DNA of 64,000 bases, from the NCBI GenBank assembly GCA_949592205.1, contig CATIUR010000005.1, forward strand, positions 26,739,679 through 26,803,678, read 5' to 3'. The notes beneath the pieces are model-generated. The model made no database searches. It was not told where the DNA came from and was given only the letters and a program-made list of their open reading frames with translations. Both the position numbers and the translations under genes were made by a program. The DNA is from Helichrysum umbraculigerum. Its lineage: Eukaryota; Streptophyta; Magnoliopsida; Asterales; Asteraceae. The first letter of the stretch is position 1. The number at the start of each line of letters is the position of its first letter. Below, in pieces: positions 32,858 to 46,929 of this stretch.

Positions 32858-35800
32858 ATGGACAGAGCTGTTCTTCTTCGCTCTATTACCTCATGTACTT
32901 CACATGCCTGTATCCGTTCCTTCTCTCGTCGTATTTCCTCCACCCGCCACCGTCTTATCCCTAATTTCCACCGCCGTTCTCCTCTCCGCCACCACCTCCG
33001 CCGCCACATCTCCACCGCCCTTCCGTCGTACATCCAATTTAACTCTCGATTCTCTCATATCTCTCCCAAAGCCATCGCAACTTCTCCACAGTTCTCTCCT
33101 GGTACACCACTACTAATTCTAATTACATATAATTAATTTCAATCGCTCCTGATATATTTTATCGTGGATGTTTGTAATGCTTATATCATACTCCGTATGT
33201 ATGTATATATATTCTATTGTTTTTAGAATGTTTTATTGCTGGTTGAAAGTTATTCTGTTTGGATTAGGAAACGAAGTGTTGGGAGTTTATTATTGATGAG
33301 TTTAGTTGATTAGGTTTTTTAGCTGGTTGTTTTAACTTGTTGATGTTAAAACTAGAGTTTATATTGTGTGGTTGTAGATGCTATTGGTGCTCATGATGAT
33401 ACTGCTGAGAAGCTTGGATTTGAGAAGGTATCGGAGCAGTTTATAGAGGAGTGTAAGTCGACTGCTGTTTTGTTTAGACATAAGAAGACTGGTTGTGAAG
33501 TTATGTCTGTGTTGAATGATGATGAGAACAAGGTGTTTGGAGTAGTCTTCCGCACTCCTCCGTAAGTGTTCTGTATTTGTTTTCGAATCTTGAAAATGTT
33601 GTGCATGAGTGTATGCGTGTATGTGTTGTAATTAAATCATCTGAATAGTCCATGATATAATCCATATGTGTGTATGTAAGATCGTCATCTATCTTATTTT
33701 GTATTACATTCGATGGAGTACCCTTTCCCAATGATGATTTCTTATACTAAAATTAGCTCAAATGGACTTGCTTTGTTGGAAATGGTAGCTTTCTTGTTAT
33801 TGAACTTAATACTTTAATAGGTATGAATGTTAATTCTGTTGGAGATTAACTGCTAGAACATGAAACAACTGGGCTGAATATCGCTTCTGTTTCAGAATTA
33901 TTGCGTACTATATAAAATTTAAGCAACGAATAATTGTGTAGGTTATTGAGGACATTGCACTACAACTAAAGATTCATTTGGGAACAAGTAGTTTGTAAAA
34001 CCATACTCTAATTCTGCAAGTTTAGGAGATTTATCAAGCACTCAGGATGACTAATGCTGTACTCACAGTCGCATCATTCAATTGTTAATGCAGGAAAGAT
34101 TCAACTGGAATCCCTCACATATTGGAACACAGTGTACTCTGTGGTTCACGAAAATACCCTCTGAAAGAACCCTTTGTTGAACTACTGAAGGGGAGCTTGC
34201 ATACTTTTTTGAACGCGTTCACATATCCTGACAGGACATGCTATCCTGTTGCATCAACAAATACAAAGGTTTAAATATTTGGCAACTTATTGGAAATAGA
34301 CTGAAGTGATACACCGATAACTCTCTGAGATCTAGTTTAGTGATGTATAGTTATGTTTATTGTGTAGGATTTCTATAATTTGGTTGATGTATACCTGGAT
34401 GCCGTTTTCTTTCCCAAATGTGTGGAGGACATTCAAACTTTTCAACAAGAGGGTTGGCATTATGAGCTGAATGACCCATCAGAAGAGATAACTTACAAAG
34501 GTCAGTGAATTTTCCTTCTCTATTTTATCAAGTACTGGTTTGTAATCCATTCTTCATGTTTGTTGCTATAGTTGTATATTCTTAGCAACTTAGCATCTAA
34601 GTAATCTATATTTTACAATACAAAGCACATGTATCTGGTATCTTCAATTAGAATGATTCAATTGAACCCTGTTAAAACTTAGATATCGATAACAGCATAC
34701 TTATCTTTGGTTTTGATATCATATCATCCTACTTTTCAGGTGTTGTATTTAATGAGATGAAAGGTGTTTACTCCCAGCCTGATAACATATTAGGCCGAAC
34801 ATCTCAACAGGTAAGTATTTTTCATCAATGGAAGCCATTTATTTCCAATTGTATATGTTTCTCTTAAAAATTAACATCTCAAAACATTACGTCTGATGCT
34901 ACATTCAAATTCATGCAGGCTGTTTTTCCAGACAATGCCTATGGTGTTGACAGCGGTGGTGATCCCCAAGTTATACCCGCACTCACATTTGAAGAGTTCA
35001 AGGTGCATATTTTCTGGATGCTTTGTGTTAATTAACTTATTCCTTTTGCTAAGGGTCCTTTTTTTCCTTTTTTTTTTAAAGGATAAAAAAAGGATCTGTT
35101 GCTGTAATGGTTAATTATTTGATTAACTTCAGGCAGATTCCTATGACGTTATTGTTGAAAAATTACATTTTGCGTCTCTTACCATCATATTGAACACTTA
35201 TTTTGTGGTACCATCATTTGGGATACTTATTTCGTGGTACCATCATTTTGAATACTTATTTGTATGTAAATATAAATACACAGGATTTTCATCGCAAGTA
35301 TTACCATCCAAGCAATGCCAGGATTTGGTTTTATGGAGACGATGATGCAAATGAGCGGCTGCGAATCTTAAGTGGTACGCCTCTTTCACTTACGGAATAA
35401 TTGTGTTTTCAATTACTTTATGTGCCATAAGAAAGTACTATTGAAAGGAGGTGAAAACGAACGGATGGCACTTTAAGTTTGATGATAAGTTATCTGTACT
35501 AAATTCTGAGAATTTGTTGTTGATTCTCTTTTTTCATGATCGGTCGTCATTTTACTATTTTCATGTATATTTATTTATATTTGGGCCTTATGACTATTGT
35601 CTTGTATATCTTTTCTTTTCTGCAAGCAGTCAGCTTCTTATATGTTATTCTTTTGTTGTTATATTACTTATAGCATAACCACTCAACAACAGTGACTGTG
35701 TGTCAGAGCAATGAACCCTAACATATCATTATAGAATTGCAATCACAAGTGGTTGCTGAAGTAATCGTGTCTATCATCTAGAGGTGACAAAATGGGAGGG

Positions 35801-38800
35801 TCTGGCAGGTTGGGTTCAGATGAGAACGGTTAGTTGAAACTTTGATAACAAGGATCAGGCTGGGTTAGCCGTTCCACTTTTATTCATAAACTCTAATATT
35901 CTTTTATTAAGTGATTAGTGACAAATATAGGTAAGAATATCATTTAATTTCGATGATAATCTTACTTTTTGAATAAACTGATTTAGGAGGTTTTATTCAT
36001 TAGAAGTAGACTTTGGACGGTGTTCGGCCTGTTTGACCAGCTTCTTTTTGGGCTAATATATTATGATACCTTGTTTGACCCTCTACGAAAAGAACTAACC
36101 TAGTTGACAAAGTTATAAGTAATTGAGTTTAAATTGCCACCTCTAAGGTCCATTTTAAGTTTTTTTTCCTCCTCATCTCGCATCCTTATTTTTAAAACCT
36201 ATTTCGGAACAGAATATCTTGATATGTTCGAAGCAAGTCCAGCTCGTCTCGAATCAAAAGTAGAAACACAAAAACTGTTCTCCAAGCCTGTTAGAGTTGT
36301 TGAGAAATATCCTGCAGCTGAAGGTGGTGATTTGAAGAAAAACCACATGGTATGCCTTAATTGGTTGCTCTCTGACGAGCCTCTGGACTTGGAAACTGAG
36401 CTTGCACTCGGATTTCTTGATCATCTATTGTTGGGAACTCCCGCTTCTCCTTTAAGGAAAATTTTGCTTGAAAGTGGTTTGGGAGATGCTATTGTTGGTG
36501 GTGGAATGGAAGACGAGCTTCTTCAACCTCAGTTTAGTATTGGATTGAAGGGTGTGTCCGAAGAAAACATTCAAAAAGTTGAAGCAATAATCATGAGCAC
36601 CCTTGAAAATTTGGCTAATGAAGGTTTCAACATGGAGGCTGTGGAGGCTTCCATGAACACAATTGAGTTCTCTCTTAGAGAGAATAACACTGGATCTTTT
36701 CCTCGTGGCCTTGCGTTGATGCTTAGGGCTGTTGTAAGTTGAGCTTATCTAATAACTACATGAGTACTGGCAAACAGATTGTGGGTGGGGGAGGGCTACC
36801 AAGTCCAAAATGGGTATAGTTATTATGTGGAGAATTGGGTTGGGTCATGTTGGGCAAACTGCAAACATTTTTTGGTTCTTTGGTTCAAAAATCTATAAAT
36901 AAGTGTTAACTATGGTTACAAAACTTCATCACGACATCAGTAATCTGCACGTTTTTTATAAAGTGACTCAAAAGATTTTATGCATTTGATTATTTAAATA
37001 CAACTCGTACGACCTGTAACACATTTGACCCTTTTCTTTATTGGTTAAACTGTTTAGCTTGATCTATTTGACCTGCTAGCGATAAAACATATCCTGAAAT
37101 GACCTGTTTGTATATAAGCGGGTTGAAATTGCCACCTCTAGTAGTTTCTAGACCTCTATACTTATCTATATTTGTTATTTTATAATTTTTATTTTATTGC
37201 TTTTCAGGGGAAGTGGATTTATGATATGGATCCATTTGAACCATTGAAATACCAAGAACCTCTGGCGGCATTGAAAGCTAGAATTGAGAAGGAAGGATCG
37301 AAAGCAGTATTTGCTCCATTGATAGAGAAATATATTTTAAATAATACTCACCGTGTAACAATTGAGATGCAGGTACTGTTATTGTATATTTTTATGGCTG
37401 TTCTTTACTTAAAGTATCCACTTATATGTACTGTTCAACAGCCTGACCCGGAGAAAGCTTCAAAAGATGAAGCAGTGGAAAGAGAAAATTTGGATAAAGT
37501 TAAACAAAGCATGACAGAGGAAGATCTTGCTGAGTTGACACGATTGACACATGAGCTAAAGCTGAAGCAAGAAACTCCTGACCCACCAGAAGCTTTGAAA
37601 AGTGTTCCAAGTCTTTCTCTGCAAGACATTCCCAAGAAACCTATTCAAATCCCTATTGAGGTAGCATCATCTTGTAATCTATATTTCCTAGAGCTCTGTG
37701 TCGGTTTTTGGCTTGATGATCTTTAAGAAGCTGTATTTGACAATTATAGGTTGGAGATATCAATGGAGTGAAAGTATTGCAGCATGATCTTTTCACAAAT
37801 GATGTTCTTTACTCTGAAATAGTATTTGATATGAGTTCACTGAAGCAAGAACTTCTTCCTCTGGTTCCACTCTTTTGGTAAGATGGCACTACTTACACTG
37901 AATGTATAGGTCTTTGGGATACGACTGAACTTTTGTGGGATATGTGTAAAGACATAAATATCAAGTTAATAGCCTGGAATTAACAATTGTGGGAGGAGAT
38001 GATGTATCAGACTCTCTGGGGCTTATATCTTTTAGCTAGTCGAAATAATAGACTTGTTTAGCTGCCCAACTCTTCTGATTGTCATATACTAACAAATGAT
38101 AACTTCAAACAAATGTTATTTCCAGTTTCCTCCATCAATATGGAATCTGTGCTTTCTCACTTTAGCTATTCCATCCCCCAGTTTTGTGTGGAAGAGCATA
38201 CTCACATTTTCGAATCGTTAAAAACTTCCTTATTTGTCATGGAACCAATTCATTTCTCCATGATGCTCTATTAGAACCTTCACTACCTTTAGTCAACTGA
38301 AGCATGGCATGTATACATTCTTTCCTTTCATCACATTTCATTGCCTGATTTCCTTAATTCATCTCAATTATTGGTTATATTAGATGTTGTTGCCGCTGTA
38401 AGCATCATACGGTTGTGATGTATTCATAATCACATGCATAAAACGGAGAAAAATGTGGAATATAGATGATTTAATAATAAAACAAAGCACATATACATCC
38501 TTTAATTTTTTCTTCTCAATCGTATTACACTTATACTCGTGTTACATATTACTCAACAGTCAATCATTGCTGGAGATGGGTACAAAAGACCTGGACTTTG
38601 TGCAGCTAAATCAGTTAATTGGAAGGAAGACAGGGGGGATATCCGTATTCCCTTTCACATCTTCAAAACGAGGGTCAGACACTCCTGTCAGTCATATTAT
38701 TGTTAGAGGAAAAGCAATGTCAGCACGCACTGAGGATCTTTTCAATCTGGTATGTGCATTGAATTCATGGGGTAAAATATAATATACATGTAGCTGAAAT

Positions 38801-41548
38801 CAAAGTTTAAGGCATGAGCCTAGGTTCCCAGTGCTAGTTCTTGATTTGCTTCTAATGTTTTTTGTTTTTGTTTTCCTTAAATAAGCCCTGTTATAACTCT
38901 TCTATTTTAGATCAACTGTATTCTCCAAGATGTCCAATTTGCGGATCAAAAGCGTTTCAAGCAGTTTGTCTCCCAAAGCAGAGCTAGAATGGAGGTATTG
39001 ATTGTAGTCATGAATAATTCAAATATCACAGCTATTCCTATAATCTTGTCTGATATGGTGATTTCTGTATTTATTTAGAATCGATTGAGGGGTAGTGGTC
39101 ATGGCATTGCAGCTGCAAGGATGGACGCGAAGTTAAACAGTGCAGGGTGGATCGGCGAAAAAATGGGTGGTGTCAGGTTGGATTTTATGCGCTCGTATAT
39201 GTGTTACTTTATATATCTGATTTGCCCACATAATGAGATGCATTTTTTTGTTCCATAATACAGTGGTAATCTTTTGACTAGTGCCTTCATAAACCTATCT
39301 CTAAAATTCTTATCAAGATGAATAGCTATGTTGAGTTTTTTACACTGAAGGTGGAAATTATGACCAGTTCACCTATGAACGTGCCATTTTGGGTTGCGTA
39401 CTTGTGTTTTGTCTCAAATCTGCCAAGTTAAAAAGATCAGGTTAAAATAAAGTGGGTCAAACAGTTTGAAAATCACACAAAGTCTAATTTCAGTGTATAC
39501 AGCCTCTTAAATTGTTTATTCAATGATTTATATTATTGGGTTGTTATACTCTTTTTCTAATCATAATTAACACATTAATTATCATAATAAAATTAAGATT
39601 GGATAGAAGTGTTTGAAGGTTAAAACCAACCCAAACTGGACATAATTGGCCCGCTTTGACTGTTCGACCCGATACTCAACACACCCATGTCGCCCATCGT
39701 ACCATATCTAGCTTTTCCCTAAAATCTGCGGCTTTTGTATAAGTGTATATGGTATGGATGTCTTTTACGAGGCATCAACTTGGATCTGTTTTAGATTTCA
39801 TGTCTATTATGCTCTCGTTTCGCAGCTGTAAATATGCCATTAGGTTGACATTCAGTATACTTGCAGTTACCTTGAATTTTTGAAGGATCTTGAAGATAAA
39901 GTTGAACATGACTGGAGTGGGATTTCCGCATCCCTTGAAGAGATCCGTAAAACCCTGCTGTCTAGGAAAGGTTGTCTTGTGAATCTTACATCTGATGGGA
40001 AAAACCTTAAAAACTCGGAAAAATATATTGGGAAGTTTCTTGATCTGCTTCCAAGTACATCTCCAGTTGCATCAGCTTCTTGGAATGCACGAATTCCATC
40101 AGTAAATGAAGCAATCGTGATACCTACTCAGGTTGGTTTATAATTATACGCTCTATTGCATACACTTTTGACTTCTCAGTATTAAGTTGATTAATTATAA
40201 TTGCAGGTAAATTATGTCGGAAAAGCTGCAAATGTGTATGAAACTGGGTATCAACTTAAGGGAAGTGCGTATGTTATATCTAAGCACATAAGTAATACTT
40301 GGTTGTGGGATCGTGTGCGAGTTAGTGGTGGGGCTTATGGAGGCTTCTGTGATTTCGACACTCATTCAGGTAAAAAATAAACAATTTGCTATGCTGACGC
40401 TATGTTTTCTCTTACCAACTTCGCTTTATATGTTTTATAACCTATTTTGTAAACAGGAGTATTCTCATTTTTATCTTACCGGGATCCTAATTTGCTGAAG
40501 ACACTGGATATATATGATGGAACCAGTGATTTCCTTCGTCAAATGGAAATGGATGATGACACTCTTACAAAGGCAATTATTGGGACAATTGGTGATGTAG
40601 ATTCATACCAATTACCCGATGCCAAAGGATATAGTAGGTAAGCAAGCGTTGTTTATTTCCATGAGACATACTTATTATGTAGAAGTGGAACATCGGCAAG
40701 CAAAATGGGTGGGTCAGGCTGGGTAGCCATTCGGAAGTCAAAACGGGTAATCTTCTTAGTACAGGTTAAAACAGGTTGGTGGTGACCAGTGAGCGCTTCC
40801 GTTACTCTTGTATAATTGTAATAGATAACAAATGTGCTAACCATGATTGCTAAACTGTATATACGTTACAATAATAATCTATTTGGGATGACTTTCAACT
40901 TCGTGAGCTGCTAGACCCATTTGACCTGCTTGACTTGGTTGCCCTGTTTAGTGAAAATTTGTAGCTCAACCCCATATGACCTATTAGAGATAAAACATAA
41001 CTTGAATAGATCAATTTTGGTACATAAGTGGGTCGAAACCACCACTACTGCCACTCCAAAAGCTTTTTAGAAGCGCGGAATCTAATATTGAGGTCTAGTG
41101 TTAAAAGGTTTTTTTAGACCATCTAATGTCTAACAACTTTAAGAACTTTCTTATTTTCTATTTTCGGATTGCTTGAGGGGAATGTGTTATGTGTTATTGA
41201 TGAGTACTGGTTTTTGCAGCTTATTACGATACTTGTTGGGAATTACAGAGGAAGAACGACAAGTAAGACGTGAGGAGATACTATCTACAAGGTACAATCC
41301 GAGAACTAATTTCAAACGTTAGATAGTTGCATGTTGTGGGCCATTATTGTGGCAGGGTGTACACTTTTAACATTATTTTTCCGTTCTGTTATTATGTTTT
41401 CTTTAGGTTGAGTGACTTCCAAGACTTTGCAAATGCAATTGATGCTATCAAGGATAAAGGTGTTGTGGTAGCCGTGGCATCACCTGATGATGTTGATGCT
41501 GCAAACAAGGAACGGTCCAACTTTTTTCAAGTGAAAAAAGCTCTTTAA
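32858..41548 (+). CDS. PREP1: Presequence protease PREP1, M16C zinc metallopeptidase (19 coding exons)
   Basis: Dual-targeted protease of the plastid stroma and mitochondrial matrix that degrades cleaved targeting peptides and other short unfolded peptides. Exons: 32858-33101, 33378-33561, 34094-34268, 34368-34500, 34740-34810, 34919-35002, 35284-35374, 36213-36733, 37208-37372, 37442-37660, 37750-37877, 38560-38749, 38911-38994, 39079-39176, 39867-40131, 40207-40369, 40457-40637, 41220-41291, 41407-41548. All junctions are GT-AG and join in frame to 3210 nt, 1069 residues (Arabidopsis PREP1 is about 1080). The first 75 or so residues are Arg/Ser-rich without acids until Asp82, as in a transit peptide. 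The inverted zinc motif HILEH is at 151-155 and the distal ligand Glu251 is in VVFNEMKG. Arg922 and Tyr928 (RVRVSGGAYGG) complete the active site; their spacing equals that known for AtPreP1. ATG 32789 would add 23 residues. Looks intact. Confidence 0.97.
35779..36145. mobile_element. Degenerate hAT-like MITE in PREP1 intron 7
   Basis: Ends TAGAGGTGACAA and TTGCCACCTCTA are near-perfect inverted repeats, with GGGT/ACCC-type inner words. No 8-bp duplication is visible, so it is old. It fills most of the 838-bp intron. Confidence 0.65.
36790..37139. mobile_element. Degenerate hAT-like MITE in PREP1 intron 8
   Basis: The right part (TTGACCTGCTAGCGATAAAAC ... GGGTTGAAATTGCCACCTCTA, given in short words) matches the family in introns 7 and 17. 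The left end is eroded. Confidence 0.5.
39350..39680. mobile_element. Degenerate MITE-like sequence in PREP1 intron 14
   Basis: Contains GGGTCAAACAG and CCCGCTTTGACTG words and a GGTGGAAATTATGACC left part resembling the intron 7 family. Ends cannot be fixed. The intron is 690 bp. Confidence 0.4.
40685..41055. mobile_element. Degenerate hAT-like MITE in PREP1 intron 17
   Basis: AAATGGGTGGGTCAGGCTGG on the left and GACCCATTTGACCTGCTTG ... TATTAGAGATAAAACATAAC ... GGGTCGAAACCACC on the right are the family's words. Terminal repeats are decayed. Confidence 0.5.
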
Positions 41549-42298
41549 AAAGCCATCTTCTCATTAAACTATTCCTCCATGGTATAATTTCCTTGAATTT
41601 TATTATTCCATGGTGAAATGATACATGTCATGAGCACATTATAGGAATCATAATTTTAGATTAGAACATCATTTCTTATAGACAGGATGGAAATATTAGA
41701 TGAATAGATACATGTCCAACTTGTATCATTTAATTTGATTTATACGATACCACTCTTTTCTTAGAAACTGTCTTTACACACTTCTTCGCATATTTCCTGG
41801 TTCAATTCAGTTAATTTTTGACTCAAATGCAAGTTACTTCTTGATGTATTATTGTATTTCACGGCTTCTCTATACGTCAAAATTGATATGTGCATTTCTA
41901 TTACAGACCTATTTGTCAAGAGCTTATAAATTATAACATTGTTTTGTTAGGTAGTTACCTTCTTTTGGTCTTTGAAGTTACAAGTTAACTTTTTAAACAA
42001 GGAACATGACCATATCTTTTTGTTGTGGTAGCATTAAGTGGTGTAGGGAAGGTGATAATGAAGGAACATGAGGCTAAAGTAAATATCTTAAATATGAAAT
42101 GAGAGTGTTATAGGGTACTGTCAGTACCTTGAAGTTTGGCCACTTAACCTTAATTGGGTGACTGACTAGTACAACACAAGCAGTCCCCTTGTTTCTAATT
42201 GGCTCATCTCTACTGCATTGGTACTTTCTGGTCCATCCCTTGTCTTATACCTTCTTTTCCAAAGTCAGTTTACAATTTACCTATGTATCTTATTGCAG
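41549..42298. other. Intergenic, 3' flank of PREP1
   Basis: AT-rich 3' flank. No single polyadenylation signal stands out. No gene seen. Confidence 0.4.
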
Positions 42299-42309
42299 AA
42301 CTCGGCCCC

Positions 42310-42800
42310 TACAAGTACAGTTACACTTTGAGTTTGCTACATCACTATCCATCTGCATCTTGTGATTGTACTGTACAAGTACTCAAAGCTTGTAGGAACA
42401 CAATCACAAATCATTTTAGTCTAGACATTGTTTAGCAACAAGGTAGATGGGTCCTGCATGCCCTTAACTTTAAGAGGTTAGGTTCATACATTTACGGTAG
42501 AGGTTGAAATTTGAAAATGGGTGAGGTTGTTAACGGGTCAAATTGGGTAATTTTTAGTTTGTGTAGAAATGGGTCAGGTTGGGTTTTAACCCATAGGCAA
42601 TCTACTGTCTTTAATTAAATGCTTGTGTATTCAGAACTCAATACCCACAAAAACAGTCTAACCTTTAGCTAGCTACATCACTTCTCATCTGCATTTTGTA
42701 GTTGTACTGTACAACTGATTAAAGCGTGTAGGAAATATTTGGACCTAGTTTAGCAAGAAAATAGGTGGGTGCCCTTGATTTTAGCGGGTAGGTTCATTCA
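42310..42800. repeat. Imperfect direct duplication, two copies of about 150 bp
   Basis: Segment 42335-42490 (GCTACATCACTATCCATCTG, GATTGTACTGTACAA, AAGCTTGTAGGAA, GTTTAGCAACAAGGTAG, GGTTAGGTTCAT) recurs with many changes at 42670-42800 (GCTACATCACTTCTCATCTG, GTTGTACTGTACAA, AAGCGTGTAGGAA, GTTTAGCAAGAAAATAG, GGTAGGTTCAT). Between them lies a GGGTCA-rich MITE-like stretch. No coding function is visible. Confidence 0.65.
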
Positions 42801-45800
42801 TTACTGAAACAATGAAACTAAAGAGGGTTTCGTTGTCTTTTCTAGAACTATGATTTAGGGCATGTTTAAAATTAAAGTTAATTTAGAAAAAGCCTTCAAA
42901 TGGAAGAGATGGAGTTATCAGTTTTATTCTAAATAGAAAATGTAGGCAACTACAATTATAATTCCTTTTTCTTAGAAAACTTTTTAAAAAATCACAACTT
43001 GTTCACATTTTTTAACTTTTTGATTCTCTTAAAAAAAATTAAAACTGAAAGACTTTTTGGTAATTTAACTCACTGTAACTACTTTTCTTATCTTTTTTGA
43101 AAGATATTTAAGCTTAAAGTCATCATCAATCTCATTCTTGTGAGGAATCCTATGCACTCTTGTAGTCCCATTAATTTCTCTCCATAAATATATGTGGTAA
43201 TCATACACTTCCACATGGAAGATTCTCCAACAAACTTACCCATTCTCTTTTTGGCCAATTGTTTATTTACTGATCTTGATAACTTTTCTCAATAATCCAA
43301 ATAAATTTTAATCAAGTAAACTGTAAATAGAACTATGATGAATTACTTTTTTCATTAGAATTTCATGCTAAGGTTGCATTTGTTTTGCTAAATTTGACGG
43401 AATTTAATGGAATTGAAATTTCAATTTGATTCTATAAGGATGTTTGGTTTACGAATAAATTGATTTGGATGTCATTAAATTTCAAAGGATTTCACCTCCT
43501 TAAAATGCACATTCTTTGAAATTCTAATTCCATTAAAAACACTCCACGAATCAACAACGCAAGTCATTTTCTAGTTGTATATATTTAGATTAGAAGCGAG
43601 TGTTTGGGGAATCGGATGCTATTCTTACCTTTTTTTTTTATTTCAGTTCTAAATCGATCAAATCAAATCATGTAATGATGTTTTTAATATAATGTATCAT
43701 CCTGAAATTGACTTCTTATGCAAGTATTATAGAATTTTGACTTCTTGTGACAAAGTTTTCTTGCTTTAAATAATTATGATAAATTTGCAAGTCTTTTGAC
43801 TTTTTTCGTCTTTATCTCATTTGTCTAAACCACGCCAAGTTCATGCTCGTATTCATACAACATGAAATTATTTCTTACGTGATCCTGTTAATGAATTGAA
43901 GCCCACGAGACAAACTAATATCAAGCATATGGAGGCGTTGGTGCGAGTCCAATGATTGATCATTGGCAATGTTAAAATTGGATAGCAACGGTGTTAAAGT
44001 TTATTCTCACTCAAACGGGATGTTCTTATCATTCATGTGTACGCTCCTCAACAAGAAGCTGAAAGCAATGGGCGGCGTTGGTGCCGAATATTAATCTAAA
44101 AGTGTTTTATGGGTTACTACTTCACGGTTGTGCTACAGTGATCAATATCACATTTGATTGACACAACCATATACGTATCTTAATTCGTGATGCTTAGTTT
44201 GAATTTTTCTCTTAGCTTCAATTTATAGTTTTTTAAGTGTTCACGAGTGCAAGCCTTATACCATATAGTAAAAAGATACATGTAGTTCTTAGGCCTTTGG
44301 CAAGTTCTCAAATGTTGTTTGTATGTAACTTTCTCAAGAGTCTTTTGATGAAAAGACCTTTCTATTTATATATTTTGTTTTTCCCCCCAATAAATAGATC
44401 ATAAAAATCAAGCATATGGAGAAATAGGATTGTTACCTTCTTTTACCATCAATGCAACTTGTTTAACTTTTTGTTTTTTTTGTAATTATATTATAAACCA
44501 ATTCAGAGTGCACGTGGTAATCAAAAGGGAACCTAAATTCACCGGTACTTGTATAAGTTCCTCTTAAAATTTGAGACTGAAACACGATCAATGTCTTAGC
44601 TGATCAGGTAGCCATGCATCTGTTTTATTCTGTCTGAACATAATCATTTTTCTTTCTTTCTTTTTGGTGAATCAACAACAAATTGAGGGCCATATATAAA
44701 TAAATGAGAGGGCCGAATCTAATTGTGACCAAAAGGTACTTGAAAACACTGTGCCTTTTTCTAAAAATAATGGTCCTCTTCTACTTAAGTATATATAATA
44801 TATAGGTCCACTCTATCAACCCTCTTTACATTTACATATACATATACATATATATGATGATATGATATGATATGATATGATTGTATGATTGATGTGGGAG
44901 ATTATGGTGTTTTATTACCTTTTTATCATTATCATGCATATATGAATAATGGTATCTTATACAGAGATTTCTTTTTAGAACACATGTATACATATGAATT
45001 CTCAAGAAATAATTCGTTTTTTTTAGACAAAGATGAACATAAATGACTATATGAATTCTTAGAAAATACTACTACAAAATATCCCTCAAATGGTGACTTG
45101 AAGGTTAATTAATTTGAATCATAAAGTGGATTGCCGCGGTTTAACTTTCAACTACTGTAATTTGTATGTAATATGGTTCACGTGTCATCTGTGTAAGTTA
45201 ATAACGTGACATCCATACAAATTGTTAGATCAAAAAAGTCCATACATATAACGATAACCGAATGCATGATGCACACAAGAATTTTTTTTTTTTTAAAGAA
45301 AACGATACGCATAATAGATTTTCGGTGTTGTTTAGTTACATTTTATATGACACATGTGTTGATTAAAAAAAAAAAAAACTACATGTAACCTACATGTCTA
45401 AATAATGGTTGTTAGGTCAGAGCTTTTCCCACATGCATGTCTATGTATACATAAAGAATAGAGAAAGTGACATGTGAACCATCAATCTATAAAGCTTTAA
45501 AAGTTAGTAGTATAACATTGTACAATATATATTTAATTTAATAATAATCTTCTTTAATTAATCTATTTATAATCCATATATATTTCCTTAATTTTTTTAA
45601 GACTAAGTATTTGAATTTCTTTCTTTACATGGTCGAAATTGCAACCATATCATACGAGTAGGAACTGAAATAGTGAAAAAGAATTGAAGACCGATTTTGG
45701 ATATGGGTTTAGACTGGGCCTAAAGCGGATATTTAGATTGCATCATTGGTCCAATTTTAATATTTTATTTGATCAAATATCGATTAGAACACATTATTAA

Positions 45801-46686
45801 TAGTTTAATAATACCTACCTCACATGTTCAAAATTAACATCATCATAATATCAAAACTCATGATAGTAATTGTGCAATATTGATTATGGTAGTAATAAAT
45901 ATTGATCTAAGATACATTAAAGATATATCATAGTACTAATGTACTATATATATCGGGTAATTGTTGAAATCAAATTACTGTGCATTAGCTACAACTACTA
46001 TTCATTTCACCTCTTTATTTATGGTTTGATGAATTAAATGTTGGATAGCTTATTTTCAGTTAGTAAATTAGTAAATTGGTACACACCTAAGAATGAAAAC
46101 CTGTACCGTTAAGAAAATAAAATACTTTCCATTACAATATATACATAAGATAACATATACGTAATCGGTAATTCAATATTATCATATACTTATATATAAG
46201 AACTATTTATTAAAGAAAAGAAAGACGAATCGAAGTGAAAAAAATATAAATCGACTAAATCTACTCCATAAGAGAAAAATTTTCCTCAAAGAGTTCAAAA
46301 CAATAATCTTGTTAACTTTCGTAACATACTCTTTACTCTTTTTCTATACATAATGATCGGAGGCTTGCTATCGACCCTTGAAATTGAAATTGATTATTGT
46401 AAGTTGTAACTTTGAGACAAAAACATAGTCTAAAATAGTTTTGCAGATGAAAGACGTACGTTTTTTAGTTATAAAATGTCATTGTAAACAAACTTTGTTA
46501 CGTAAATCAATCTCAGGCATGTGACCATCATCGTTTTCATGTATTGTCGTTGAAGAAGGGCATTGAACGATCATTGTCGGTTATCAATATTTTTCGAACA
46601 TAATTATTTCTCATTAAATTTCAAATGGTGACATATATAGATTTCTTAATTTTTTTTGAAGTATATATTATATTATATTAAAATAT
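42801..46686. other. Long intergenic region between PREP1 and the KRP gene
   Basis: AT-rich with many homopolymer runs and no convincing ORF. An ATATG pentamer microsatellite lies near 44855-44882, preceded by CATATA repeats. No RNA gene was recognised. Confidence 0.4.
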
Positions 46687-46688
46687 TA

Positions 46689-46884
46689 CTCCCCCCGTCC
46701 CATTATAAATGTCCACTTTGACTTTGCACGTAGTTTTAAGATTCTCCACTAAATACATTTTTCACCAATCAAATATTAAATCCACCCACTAAAGTCTTTT
46801 TTGAGTGGTTAAATATCAAAGTGAATACTTATAATGGGACATCCCAAAATAGTAATGTGGACATTTCAAATGGGACGGAGGGAG
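46689..46884. mobile_element. Stowaway MITE, 196 bp
   Basis: Ends CTCCCCCCGTCCCATTATAA and its complement-like GGGACGGAGGGAG are bounded by TA (46687-46688 and 46885-46886). Well preserved. Confidence 0.9.
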
Positions 46885-46929
46885 TAATTTTTTTTGAAGT
46901 ATATATTATATTAAAATATTGTATATATA

